Positions 22,282 to 36,838 of a stretch of DNA of 64,000 bases are shown one piece after another. The notes below the pieces were generated by a model. That model was not told the origin of the DNA and searched no databases. It worked only from the letters and a program-made list of their open reading frames with translations. Made by a program: the position numbers and the translations under genes. Source of the stretch: Anoplopoma fimbria. Its lineage: Eukaryota; Chordata; Actinopteri; Perciformes; Anoplopomatidae. The stretch is from assembly GCF_027596085.1 (NCBI RefSeq), contig NC_072467.1, positions 6,203,861 through 6,267,860 of the forward strand, given 5' to 3'. Positions within the stretch are counted from its first letter, which is position 1. Every line of letters starts with the position of its first letter.

Positions 22282-23383
22282 GTATGACTCACATCTGAAT
22301 TGGATAAAGATACTTGGTGAATGTCATTGTTTCTGACATCATGAATGCGTACCGATGATGATCTCTGTCTTTGATTTGATTAAAACCAGCACATTTCATT
22401 GAGAAACACGCCACTGATTTTCTATTTAATTCACAAGATATTCTGTATATATTTAAGCCTAATGTGTGCTGACATGCATTAGCGTGCTCCTGTTGTTGTG
22501 TGTCTGGGTGCACACCGGCATACACACAACAACAGGACACAGGCGTCCTGCAGCCCTAAAGCACACTGGCTCATTCTCCCCACAGGTGGTGCCGCTGCCT
22601 GTGGTGGCAGAGAAGTAAGGGCCATGACCACAGCCTTTCAGTTGGTGTTACCACAACAGGAGAGATGAGGATTGAGATAAAAGGGCACCCCCAGCCCCTG
22701 TCTGCCCCCACTGCTGATTGCAGGTGCACTGTTAGTGGGGCACCAACAGAAACACCCAGGTGATAAGGCTGAGAGAGAGCGAATCAAACAGACATAGGGC
22801 CTCCATCTGGCACAGCTGTTCATAGTTTAGCACTCTCTGTTCCTTTACTGTTCAGAACCACAGTCGTTCAACATTGTAATGATGTCTTATTCGTCCCTGG
22901 ATCACCGTCGGATAAAATCTACCCATCATACAAACAATAACATTTTAAACAAATATAATTTGGAAAACACAATACAAACTCTAAATGATGAACTAGAGTT
23001 GCCATTGAAAAGACCAACTGGGTAGGCAATAATAAAGCAGATGCACTGCACAATAATCAAAATATTTACCCTTAATTCTCTGAGAAATAGCAGAGTTTGG
23101 TTATACTAAGTATACTCGTATCCATGATGGGCTGAAACTGCTGGAATGTTTTTCTATAAAAGCACAGCAGCTACATGTTCTACCTCTGAGCAACACTGCG
23201 CCTTGGCTTCTCGGAATACTATATTTACCTCCATGATCCAGTACGCTAACACGGCCATTTAGCCAGTTAAGCTGCATGTTCTGCCAAGCAGACAGCAGCT
23301 GTAGAGTACACAGCTGAAATTGTACAGGCAACATTTGGCATTCACAGGACATTGACAACAACATAGCTTTTAGCTAAGCCTGA
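22282..23383. other. intergenic sequence with one possible 29-base exon
   Basis: Mostly unique sequence. At 22586-22614 on the + strand, a strong acceptor (CTCCCCACAG) is followed by 29 open bases reading VVPLPVVAE in phase 0 and then a donor GTAAGG. Nothing else is recognised. Confidence 0.3.
22586..22614 (+). other. candidate micro-exon, 29 bp
   Basis: Bounded by TCTCCCCACAG and GTAAGG. It opens in phase 0, which is the phase in which the candidate exon at 16427-16498 ends, and leaves two bases over. Too short to be supported by coding content; splice signals only. Confidence 0.18.
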
Positions 23384-23676
23384 TGGCGGCTATGGCGTAG
23401 TGGAGAGCAAGGTAGTTCTCCAATCAGAAGGTCGGTGGTTCGATACCTGGCTTCGGCAGTCGATGTGTCCTTGGGCAAGACACTTAACCCCAAGTTGCTC
23501 CTGAAGGCTTGCCATCGGTGTGGACTGGATGTTGCATGAATGTTAGTTAGAGTCTGATGGTGGCACCTTGCATGGTAGCCTGTCATCAGTGTGTGAATGG
23601 GTGAATGATATGTAATATACTACTGATTGTAAGTCGCTTTGGATAAAAGCGTCTGCTAAATGACTGTAATGTAATA
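23384..23676 (+). mobile_element. tRNA-derived SINE, full-length
   Basis: The tRNA-like head (GGCGTAGTGGAGAGC, B box GGTTCGATACC near 23438-23448), a body with TGTCCTTGGGCAAGACACTT, and the fish SINE/LINE-shared tail AGTCGCTTTGGATAAAAGCG...CTAAATGA, then TGTAAT-type end repeats. Nearly identical to the minus-strand copy at 43792. Confidence 0.92.
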
Positions 23677-27560
<3,884 letters not shown>

Positions 27561-27584
27561 CATGTCTAAGAGCGAGGGATACCG

Positions 27585-27850
27585 GCTCTTAGTAGATTAG
27601 TCACCTAATCGGTCTCTTGGGTCGTAATGGAATAAGATTTATTTAGTCTATTAGTAATTTTTTTTTATTCTTTTACATAAGAAAGTTATGACACATCTCT
27701 GGCAAACACACAATCTAATGTGGTGCTTTTGTGTGATTCTTTGTGGCTAAAAACTGATTTTCAGGTCCGGCGACTAAATCAATTTATCGATTAAGTCAAG
27801 TGTTAGTCGACTCAAAATGTCTTTGGTCGAGGAAAGACCTACTTTAAATT
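27585..27850. mobile_element. probable degenerate hAT-like element remnant
   Basis: Contains words such as TAGTAGATTAGTCACCTAATCG at the left and AATTTATCGATTAAGTC/TTAGTCGACTC at the right. These resemble the ATCGATTAGTCGACTAA pattern of abundant fish hAT derivatives. No clear termini or target duplication. Confidence 0.35.
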
Positions 27851-28575
27851 TTAAACTTATTTGTTGAACTGTTTCCATTTTAAAGAGCTTAGTGACCGAA
27901 GGAAAGACAGTGACATCGGAGGTGTGAGCAGCCGCTTATGATTAATAAATCGACTGTGTGCACAGAAAGCCCTCGTAATCCAGGCCTGACCAAAGGCTTC
28001 AACAAACACACACACATACACACACATAGACATATACATATACATTGTGGGGAAGGTCATGGGTTAGAGAAAACTGCATTGGAACTGAAGTCTTAACTGA
28101 AACATTATGACAAACAAACGAGAAAAAAGAATGTTGCTTTAATTCGTTTGCCATTTGAACCTGTTTGGAGTACATAATCTGTTCATATTGGTACATCCCC
28201 ACAGTACCCAGTAACTATCCCAGTTGCTATTGTTCCACTGTTAGGTAATAACCACATAAAATCCCAGTTTGAATGATTGGGGGAAAAAGACGAGAGCAGG
28301 AAATATACTGAGCAGTGTTGTAACTGACAGAGTTAATCCGTGATCTGTACATACTACCCCCCCCAAAGTTTTACTGCCAATATATTTAGTAGAAATACGT
28401 GATTTGAGAGATCGACATTAATGCTTTCTAGTCACAGTCCCTGATAATGCTACATTGTGAGCAACAAATCAGGGTTGAAAATGGCAGGAGAGAGCTAGTG
28501 ATGTTTGCAACACCGGAGTTACCGTCTGATGTACGGAGGTTCGTTACATTTTAGGTTTTGCGCTCTCTCTCAGAC

Positions 28576-29100
28576 TGTATATAAGAAGTGGACGTAGTCA
28601 TGGTGACGTCACCCATTGGTTTGTTGACTGCCGTTAGGAAGCCTTGAGTTCGGCGATTTAACCGTTGCCATCTTTGATTATGGCCGTTGCCATGTTTTTT
28701 GTTTTGCATCCGTTTAATGGAAGTTACCATATTTGAAATGACGTAGTGATGCCGGCTAAGACTCTGGTAGCAGCAGCCACCTGTCAATCAAAGTAAGCCC
28801 GCCCTAAAGCATACTACGCTTTATGGTCTATTTGACTCTAAATGGGACCATAATTTGCTGGATGAACGTCATGCTGTATTTCAAAAGACTTGAAACTAGC
28901 GATTAAGACCATAAACTCATGTTTACAATGTTCACTGAGGTAATTAATCAAGTGAGAAGTAGGGTCATTTTCTCATAGACTTCAATACAATCGGAATTCT
29001 TTTTGCAACCGGAGTAGTCAGTAGAGAGAATGAAAGTTTTAATTCACTTTCTCATGGTCTTCCATTTGCAGAACCTGAGGTTGCCGCCTGACTCCTCTGC
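28576..29100. mobile_element. fish interspersed repeat, probable DNA-transposon derivative
   Basis: Phrases such as TATAAGAAGTGGACGTAGTCA, GACGTCACCCATTGGTTTGT, TTATGGTCTATTTGACTC and TCATTTTCTCATAGACTTC in this order are familiar to me from an abundant percomorph repeat. Its family name I cannot give. It appears only once here, so this rests on recognition, not on internal evidence. Confidence 0.45.
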
Positions 29101-29639
29101 ATTTTCTTAGAGAAGTGTTTTATAGACCCCCATTTCTCCATTTAGGGGAACATTAAACAACTGACTGCAAGTGTCGCAGGGCATCTCATGGCACAAGACA
29201 TCTGGTAACCTGCTGCAATACAAAACAGCATAGCTGCCTTAAAATTCAGCAACTCAGCATTGTCTCCTCCCACACCAGGGATTCGGCTGTATGTTTGTGA
29301 CATGTTTCCTCTCACAAGTGGGGGCTGTCTTTTCTGCCTCAATCTCCGGCCTTTCTCCCTGGTGGCTCTCTGCAGGCTCACAACCATCAACACTTGTTTC
29401 TGTCGGAGCAAAATGAGGAGCCAGGGATCTTTGACATGATACTGAGGCTCCTATGGGTTCACTCATCCTTCTCTTTGGGAGACCCCATGCAGGCGCAATG
29501 CAAGGTATAACTGAAGGAAAAATGTATAGTGCATTTGGAGGTCAACCATTCCCTTCATTTTTAATAACCGTCTGCTTATCTGGGATTTTACAATATTTAT
29601 GAAGCCTGTATCTGTTGCAGACAGGATATAAAATGCAAT

Positions 29640-31180
29640 AAATGCTACCATATTTCCTCTGGACTAATTAGGCCTGGAGTCATGACTATCAGTGTGACCT
29701 TGGTGAATGAGACTTTTAGGCCTGGCCAGCGTGCTAAGGACAAAGGGAAATTGTGAAATGCATGGTTCCTTGCATAATGGGCCCCTCACAAACCCTCTTC
29801 AGCACAGGCATTCAAAGTGGCCTACAGAGAAAGGGGGGAGAAAAAAAAGCAATTTTGTGTTTGGTTTACGGTTGGAGTCTTAGGGCTGAGCGATATGTAT
29901 CACCAGAGGAACATTTTGTGTTTTGAAACCTCATAGTGGCTGTAGCAGACAGGAAATGAGACAGGGTTTTTCATTTCCCTGTTGCTATCTTCACTCACAA
30001 ACTAAATAAGGACCCCTTTGCCACCCGGGCCCCGATTACATCTACCTGCTATTCACATTGCCAAAGGAAGACGGCAGTTCTGTAATCAGGAATGTAATCT
30101 ACATCATGAATTTCATATTCATGGTAAATGTTAAAAAGCAACAGGGTCAAGAGCTTGGGGGATAGAAAAGGGCTGGTAAGATAATTGATTTCACTTTTTG
30201 GACAGTCTTGGAACCGGTGTGATGTGAGACGGAGGGAGTGATTGACATGTTGCTAAGCTGTGAAGATGCACGCTGAATGATGGATGTCATCGCTAAAGTA
30301 ACAAGCAAGGCTGTCGGATTTTATCACCTTATTATGTTGTTGCGGCTGGTGAATCTCTCAAGTAATTTTCTTTCTGTGCTTGCACCTTCTCCGTTTTCTT
30401 TTTCTTTTTTTTTTCAAATCAATTCATGCACGTTTTTTCTCTATCCACCATGCATATATTTTTTATCATACAAGCAGTGCAAGCAGCTTTTTATGTGGGA
30501 GGTTGTCCTTTAAATTAAAACCTGCGACTGTCATGTGCTGTACACTTATTTTATATTCCATCCTACTCTTTGTTCCTTATTTTTTTGCCGGCTTTTACTT
30601 CCACTGGCTCTTTATAACTGCAGAATTTTTCTCCCGAGACGCCTCCCACATGCCCTCTCCCATTTGTCTCCCTGATTAATTTTAAACCTGCTCCCACGTG
30701 CCCCGCCATTTCAGTGGAAAACCAAAACAATTGGTGGCTATTTGATTGGCCTTGGCCTTCAAGAATGCTGGGGGAATTGAGGAGAAAAAGCAAAAGCATT
30801 TGATCTATTCATCCATCCGCATGGAAATCAATAGGCTCCGTCTCTCGGACACACCTCCAGCGTCCAACTTACTTTTTTATCCCAGGAATTCTGCCCACTG
30901 TCTGAGTCAGCTGCTCAAGAGAAAAGTGGACATGGTCCCACTGCTGGAATAAACCCTGTCATCTGCATGAATTAAAATAGTATGATACCACATTACTGTG
31001 TGTAATACTGTGAAACAAGATTAGAACAACTTGTTTATGAGGAGGAGGGACTGAGACATGGTCTGGCAGCTGTGAAGTTTAACAAAGCTCAGTAAAGCAG
31101 GTGTGTCGCTCCAACACACCGAATGCTTTTCTTCCTCTCCAAATGAGACTTGTGGCTTTGCCCCACGCTTTATTGGCTGC
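29640..31180. promoter_or_regulatory. possible cluster of conserved non-coding elements
   Basis: About 1.5 kb almost free of simple repeats, with mixed composition and words like ACTAATTAGG, CATGAATTTCATATTCATGG and AATTGATTTCAC. Several short open frames carry no domain. The enhancer nature is inferred from appearance only. Confidence 0.2.
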
Positions 31181-31513
31181 TTGTTAACCTTTTAGATGGC
31201 AATGAAAAGGTTACTCTGCTCATTGTTTTTGTCCCCTCTGATTTATAAGTTTACTCTACTGTATGTTAATTTTCAGAGGCGAAGCAAAAGTGCACCCGCT
31301 GTACATTCAATCTGCTTTTGCGATAAGCTATCAAAACTGTCATCTTGTCATTTCAGAACATGCTGTAATTTTGCTCAGCAGTATATTCGGTGGCTCTTAT
31401 TGTGAAAGATATATTATGCAACAGCATAATAATATAGTATCATGGGGGTAGTTTGGTTGCATTTGCACTTAATGTTCATTGTTTTGAAATGTTTTGGTTC
31501 CCTTTTCTCTGAT

Positions 31514-31700
31514 CTCATTAGCATCATATCCGGAGGCAGCTGTTTTCAGCAAACAAGCTCTGCGTACACTACCAGCACCAAGTGGCTAACAGTTAGCAAC
31601 TAGCAGGGGAACTTAGTTTAGCATCAATCTGCTAAAGAGTCAGATATTTCCCTCAGGAATGGGTGGAGACTAAAACAGAGCTAAATGCAAACACACAGCA
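31514..31700. repeat. copy 2 of the dispersed degenerate repeat family
   Basis: Shares CAGATATTTCCCTCAGGAA and TGGTGGAGACTAAAACAGAG-like phrases (here GGGTGGAGACTAAAACAGAGC) with the copies at 43585 and 47850. Confidence 0.55.
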
Positions 31701-34700
31701 TAATGTAAACATAGGAGTATGGACCAGGGTAAAACAATAACAAGTTTCACTTATGGAGCTGTTTAAAAAAGAAATGAAATCAAACAGTGATCACATTAGC
31801 AACTACATATTAGTGATGCATTAATTATCCGGCTGTTCCTTATTTGTTCCTTACTTGTTACTTAGTAGCTACTCAAATCTTTGAGCACCGTATTTTTAAG
31901 TGTTAATGGCATATGATACATGTAGGCCAATTGTATGTTGTGGTTTAAAATGTTTGTCACTACTTAAGGCTGTTAACAGATTTTAAACTAAACCACTCCT
32001 GAGTCATTTTACTTTTCCTTGACTATAGTCACCAAAAAGCTCTAAAGACCCTCCTGCTAGTGCGCTGCTGAAGGGGAGGTTGAATGTCCCATTGCCGTAT
32101 TTCCAAGTTTGCACATACCCCATGTAAAAATAGTCCCCGATTAGTTGTGCAGAGGTGACATTAACAAGACCATATTTCTCCTTTCTAACCTAATTTATGT
32201 TGCCGCTTCAGGACAACTGACGCGACTGTCACCTTTTGGCCCAGACGTGATGCATAAAGGACGTTAAAAAAAAAGGCAGAACGTTGGCACCAGGGCACAT
32301 TCGGCAGGAAGAGAGGGACACAAAGTGAAATGCTGATTGAAAAGAGGAGAAAATCAATCAAGCAAGCCTGTCTGATTGACAGCTTGCCAAGGTGTTTTCT
32401 GTGGAGGTGTCAAGAACAGCACAATTGCTCTCCCCCATCCTCCTTCTCTCTTTCTGTTTCCCTCTCTCTCTCTCTCTCTCTCTCACTGTCTCATCCATCA
32501 CTTGCCTCTTCACCCATCATCACACTGTCGTCTCCTCCTAAATGTCTCACCAAACTCCCCCAATATCTCTCTCACTTCTCACTCCATTGTTCCTCCTCTT
32601 CAACTATCCCTCGCACACCCTCCCGTTTGCTCTCCCAGCCGCTCCCTCATTTCCTTCACAGGGATGCATTCATTGGCAAACATTTAAAGCTGCGGACTGA
32701 CGCTCCTTTAATCTTGTGTTCTGTAACCTTCAGAGGGGAAGAAAGAGCTGCTCCACTTGTGTTACCTTTAAATAACTACACCAATCCATCCTTTATACTC
32801 ACAATTTCTCATTACTCAGCTCCACTGAAGTCGCTGGTTTGTGTTATTTGTTTTCATTATAGTCCCAGATACATTACAGTGGCAGGAGGGACAAAAACAG
32901 AGAGAATGGAAAAGGCAATAGGCTTCCGTTGTAGCTGCGTCTTGAGTCCCAGCACAGCACCAAGAGGGCGTAGAGTTCATGCAGGATACACAAAATACAC
33001 AGGACGTGGCCATATTTATGGCAACACATCTACAAAATCACCACTAATGGTGGCATTGAAAAAAACGTGAGCTGCTTTTTCTTGTACAATTTTGGCTCAT
33101 TTGTCTCTGAAAGGGCAAAGTGTTCAGTTTCAATCACTTCTAACATTTCACTTCTAACTTTTTGAGTGATCTTCGAAACTCTCCATCTTTTTAAAGGTGG
33201 GGGACGAAACGGTGCTTGAGCACTGTTTCAGAATTTCACATCACTGAGGTGGAGCCATATTTACTTTTGCTAAGACCTTGGCTACTGTTGCATCATAATC
33301 ACACTTTTTAAATCTGTGAATATTCAGTTTGTTGATAATAAAGTATGGCTTCTGCTTCAGGTGTCATGAGATAAAAAATGCTATATAATTCAGACTAATT
33401 TTATTTGTATATTTTTTTTAGTATTTAGTAGTGCTAACTGTTTCCCTTACTGATTCCAATCAGAAAACATAATAGAAAAAAGAAAATGTTTGCAGGTTTG
33501 GGGGCAGTAGAAAAGTCAAACGCTATTTTTTGCCTTTTGTCAAGCATCAGTTGAAGCTTTTTGTGGGAAATAACTTGATTTTGTTTAATCAACATTATTT
33601 TATTTATTTTGTGCTACACATTTTTAATTTAACAATAGTTTGAATTGAATGGTAACCCAACCTGTCAGAGCTCCACCAAGATATTTTTTTTCACTGGTGG
33701 AATAATAAGCACACATTTGCCATTCATATTATTCCACATCTTCATCCATTTACAGCTTTTTTGAATCATTTTAGCTATCTGTAACTACTGTAAAATGGAG
33801 TGTAATATTACTAATGCATACCACTGTGACTGAAAAGTGCTTTTTTCCCCCCCTTTCAGTTGTGTAAGTTTCTCTCAGACCTTGAAAATGTGTGAAGCAG
33901 CTGCTTTGTCAGTTTACTCCATAAGAGACTGCACTTTGAGAAGGGATGGGAATCTGGGAACCCAGCCCTGTTGAAATGACTTGTCAGTCACTCTGCACTT
34001 CTATATTAAAAAGTGCAGAGAAGACATATTGACTCAACCATCCCTGAGTGCCCTTGCTGGCTGGCTTCTAGACAGAGAGAGCCTTGATGCTAATTATAAT
34101 GGGAAGACAAAGTCTCCCCAGCGGGCGAGTTAAGAGAAATATAGTAGGATCACCAAAATGATGAATCATGTCTTTTAGTTCCGCAGCTCTAAGGAGTTTA
34201 TTATTTTATCACTCACTGCTCTCAGCATGCAGTCATTTGATGCTAAAATTATGAATTGTTTGTTTTTCAGTACCAATTCCCACACTTGGTATTGTTTTTT
34301 TTAGGGCGGAGGACAAAGTGTGTTTTGTTGGATGATAACATTGGACCTTGTGGATCGATGGAACGGTCACATTTGGACATACGTGTTGAATTATAGTGAA
34401 GACAACACATTTGAATTGCCAACATGTTTTTAAACCTATGCATTCAAATTTTTTCTATTTTTGTCTTCACCAAATTCGTTAGATTCTTCAGGGATGAAAT
34501 GTTCATACGGAATAAGAAAAAGAATTAAACGTGCCATCTAGGAATGTTATTTCATTCACTTGTCATTGTCTTTTTTTTAATTGCATGATTTTAAATCATC
34601 AAATTATTGGTAGTTTACTTCACATGACTTTGGCATGGTCACAACGTAATATTTACTGATTATGGAATTTAATATTTTCCCTTATTAGAAAAAGGATGAA

Positions 34701-34847
34701 CTGTTATTAGTCACAAAATGATTGCAGCGCATTAGTTAGAATGTAAATCATTTTTATATTTCTGTCTGAACAGATTAACCCAATAAACTAATGCATATTA
34801 ATTGATGAGCTTTAGCGGTATTAATTAAAATATTCTTGAAAAGAAAG
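31701..34847. other. intergenic sequence, no gene recognised
   Basis: Contains a (TC)n run at 32462-32484, which produces the Ser/Leu-rich part of a spurious 246-codon + strand frame (32330-33070). That frame has no domain and skewed composition. 33880-34290 is unique and enhancer-like in composition. Confidence 0.4.
32462..32484. repeat. (TC)n microsatellite
   Basis: Short pyrimidine dinucleotide run inside a broader C/T-rich stretch (32428-32660). Confidence 0.9.
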
Positions 34848-35000
34848 ATTCAGGCTTGCTGTTTTCCCCTGCTTCCAGCCTTTATGCTAAGCTAAGCTAA
34901 ACCCCTCCTGGCTCCGTACTTAACTTACGGCCAAGAAAGTGTTATTGATCTTCTCATCTAACTCTCCGACAAGCAAAATGTCAAACTCACCCTTCAATAA
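34848..35000. repeat. fish interspersed repeat fragment (GCTAAGCTAAGCTAA type)
   Basis: The order 'TTTATGCTAAGCTAAGCTAA', 'TGGCTCC', 'GATCTTCTCATCTAACTCTC', 'AAAATGTCAAACTC' followed by a TTCAATAA end is one I recognise as a very common fish repeat. Only one copy is present here. Confidence 0.5.
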
Positions 35001-36427
35001 CATAATATTTATGATAAATCATCAAGTTTATCCTAGAGAGACTCCACATTCCACCCATCTAGCTTGGCTGTGTTTTGATAATTGAAATCGTGTTTATGGA
35101 CGCAAATGTCACATGCATCTAGGGGTAATTCTGGGGACGTTAGCTCTCAACACACCCAGGGATGCTTCGATAAATCGGTTACTAGAATCTTCAGATATTA
35201 GCAGTCAAATACGACTGGGGATCATTCTATCTGATTTGGTGAAGCAGAAAATGTCTTCATCTTGCTATCCATCTGCTATTTGGGAAGAAATGTCACACTC
35301 ACTATATCAGTGGACATTCTTATTCACTTGTGTTTTGAAATTCCACATGTTATACTATTGAATCTTTAAGGTAAATTTAATTATTTATTAAAAGATGAAT
35401 AGGCTCAAAAAACGATCTATGAATTTGCTAATTATCTTAAAACAATGATTCACAATCAGTCGTTACTTTACCATGTCCCACTAATCAATTCCCATAAAGT
35501 TAAAAAAATATAAAATATAAAGTTGCAGCACCGTTGAGGAATGAAGAGGAGGGAAATGGGGAAAAACTTGAAGATGTTTATCGGATCAGATAAAAAGTAA
35601 CTGGAATGAAAGAGGATAGCAAAAGACGAATAATCAATATAAAAGCAAGGGAATAGAAGAGGGCGAGACCTGTGATGTGAAAGTAATGAGAAGGAAATCA
35701 ATACGACTGGTCTTTTGATGAGAGACTCCCAAAGCGAATGTGATAGTGTAGTTCTCTTGTGGATTGTAGTGTTTTAGTGATAGTCTGTGACGGATCAGTT
35801 GAATCATCAGATCCTCTCCAGTATGATCATCTTCAGAGTCCAATATGTTTCCATTAAGTGGGATGTTTCCTGGCCAAATCCTGTCTGGGACGAGTAAAGT
35901 AAGCACTGGCTTGGTGAGAGTGGCAGCCATTCAGCGCAGTGTAAAGCAGTTGGTAGTAGGGAAAAAAAGGCATGATTGTTCAGAGACAGAAGATTAGAGG
36001 AAAAGTGTTGAGGGTGAAGGGGCCAGGGGCAGAAATGAGAGCACAGGCAAAGCAGAAGAAGGGTGAAGTAAGAAGAAAAAGGAAGAAAGATGTAATAGAA
36101 ATGAAAGGGCACTCCTGCTGTTGATAATTGGAGTGGTGATGTGCCAACACACTCTGAGAGGTTTTCCACCTGCGGGTACTATACTGCAGGGGCCCAGACA
36201 CTGAAACCACATTACAGCCCTCCTGTGTGCAGTAGCCGGTTTCCTACTCTTGCTGGAGCTTGACAAGGAGGGGAGAGCAGAACAGAATACTTGAAAGCAA
36301 AATGGACTTTTCTGATCTTTTCTGTCCATTTTCTGCAAGACATAGACTCTTAGCTCAGTGTGGAGCAGTGCTGAGGGTTTTTTCTGGCCAAAGTCTATAA
36401 AGTACAAGATATCATCAGTGTGGCCAG
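35001..36427. other. intergenic sequence, no gene recognised
   Basis: Purine-rich on the + strand at about 35530-36100, which makes several Ser/Phe/Leu-rich but meaningless minus-strand frames (the longest 149 codons at 35994-36443). Confidence 0.4.
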
Positions 36428-36838
36428 TAGAGCTGCAATTCACTCATTTTTTTTTTTAATGGATTAATATAACGACTACTTTTTTGATGGGTCTAATTTT
36501 GTAATGACTAATATGTTGTTTGTACTAGAGACTTTTTTTTTTAAATGTCACTAAATCTAACAATTTATTTGCCTAAAATGAATATCAAAAACGTGTCCAA
36601 TTTGTATTTCAATATTTTATTTATTAACTTATCATCTTTAAAACCAACAAATAACAAGATAAGGCCCTGTTTGTCAGATGCCTTATCAGGAAAATGCTAG
36701 ACTAAGATTTGCTATAAGACCTATGTACAAATTGTACAAATTAAAGGTAATCCTCTTCAAAACTGTGTTGTTATGTTTGTTGAAATTCCGACAGCAATCA
36801 TTAAATAAAATGCTCTAAAAAAAAAAAAAAAAAAAAAA
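36428..36838 (+). mobile_element. possible retroposed or hAT-derived sequence ending in AATAAA plus poly-A
   Basis: It begins TAGAGCTGCAATTC, like the ends of common fish hAT elements. It ends with an ATTAAATAAAATGCTCT signal and a run of about 22 A (36817-36838), which is the look of a reverse-transcribed mRNA 3' end. The two readings conflict. No target duplication was identified. Confidence 0.35.

Noticed and set aside
32330..33070. 246-codon + strand open frame
   Set aside because: Its Ser/Leu-rich portion comes from a (TC)n repeat, no domain is recognisable, and composition is not protein-like.
35994..36443. 149-codon minus-strand frame
   Set aside because: Low-complexity Ser/Phe/Leu composition from a purine-rich + strand; no family resemblance.
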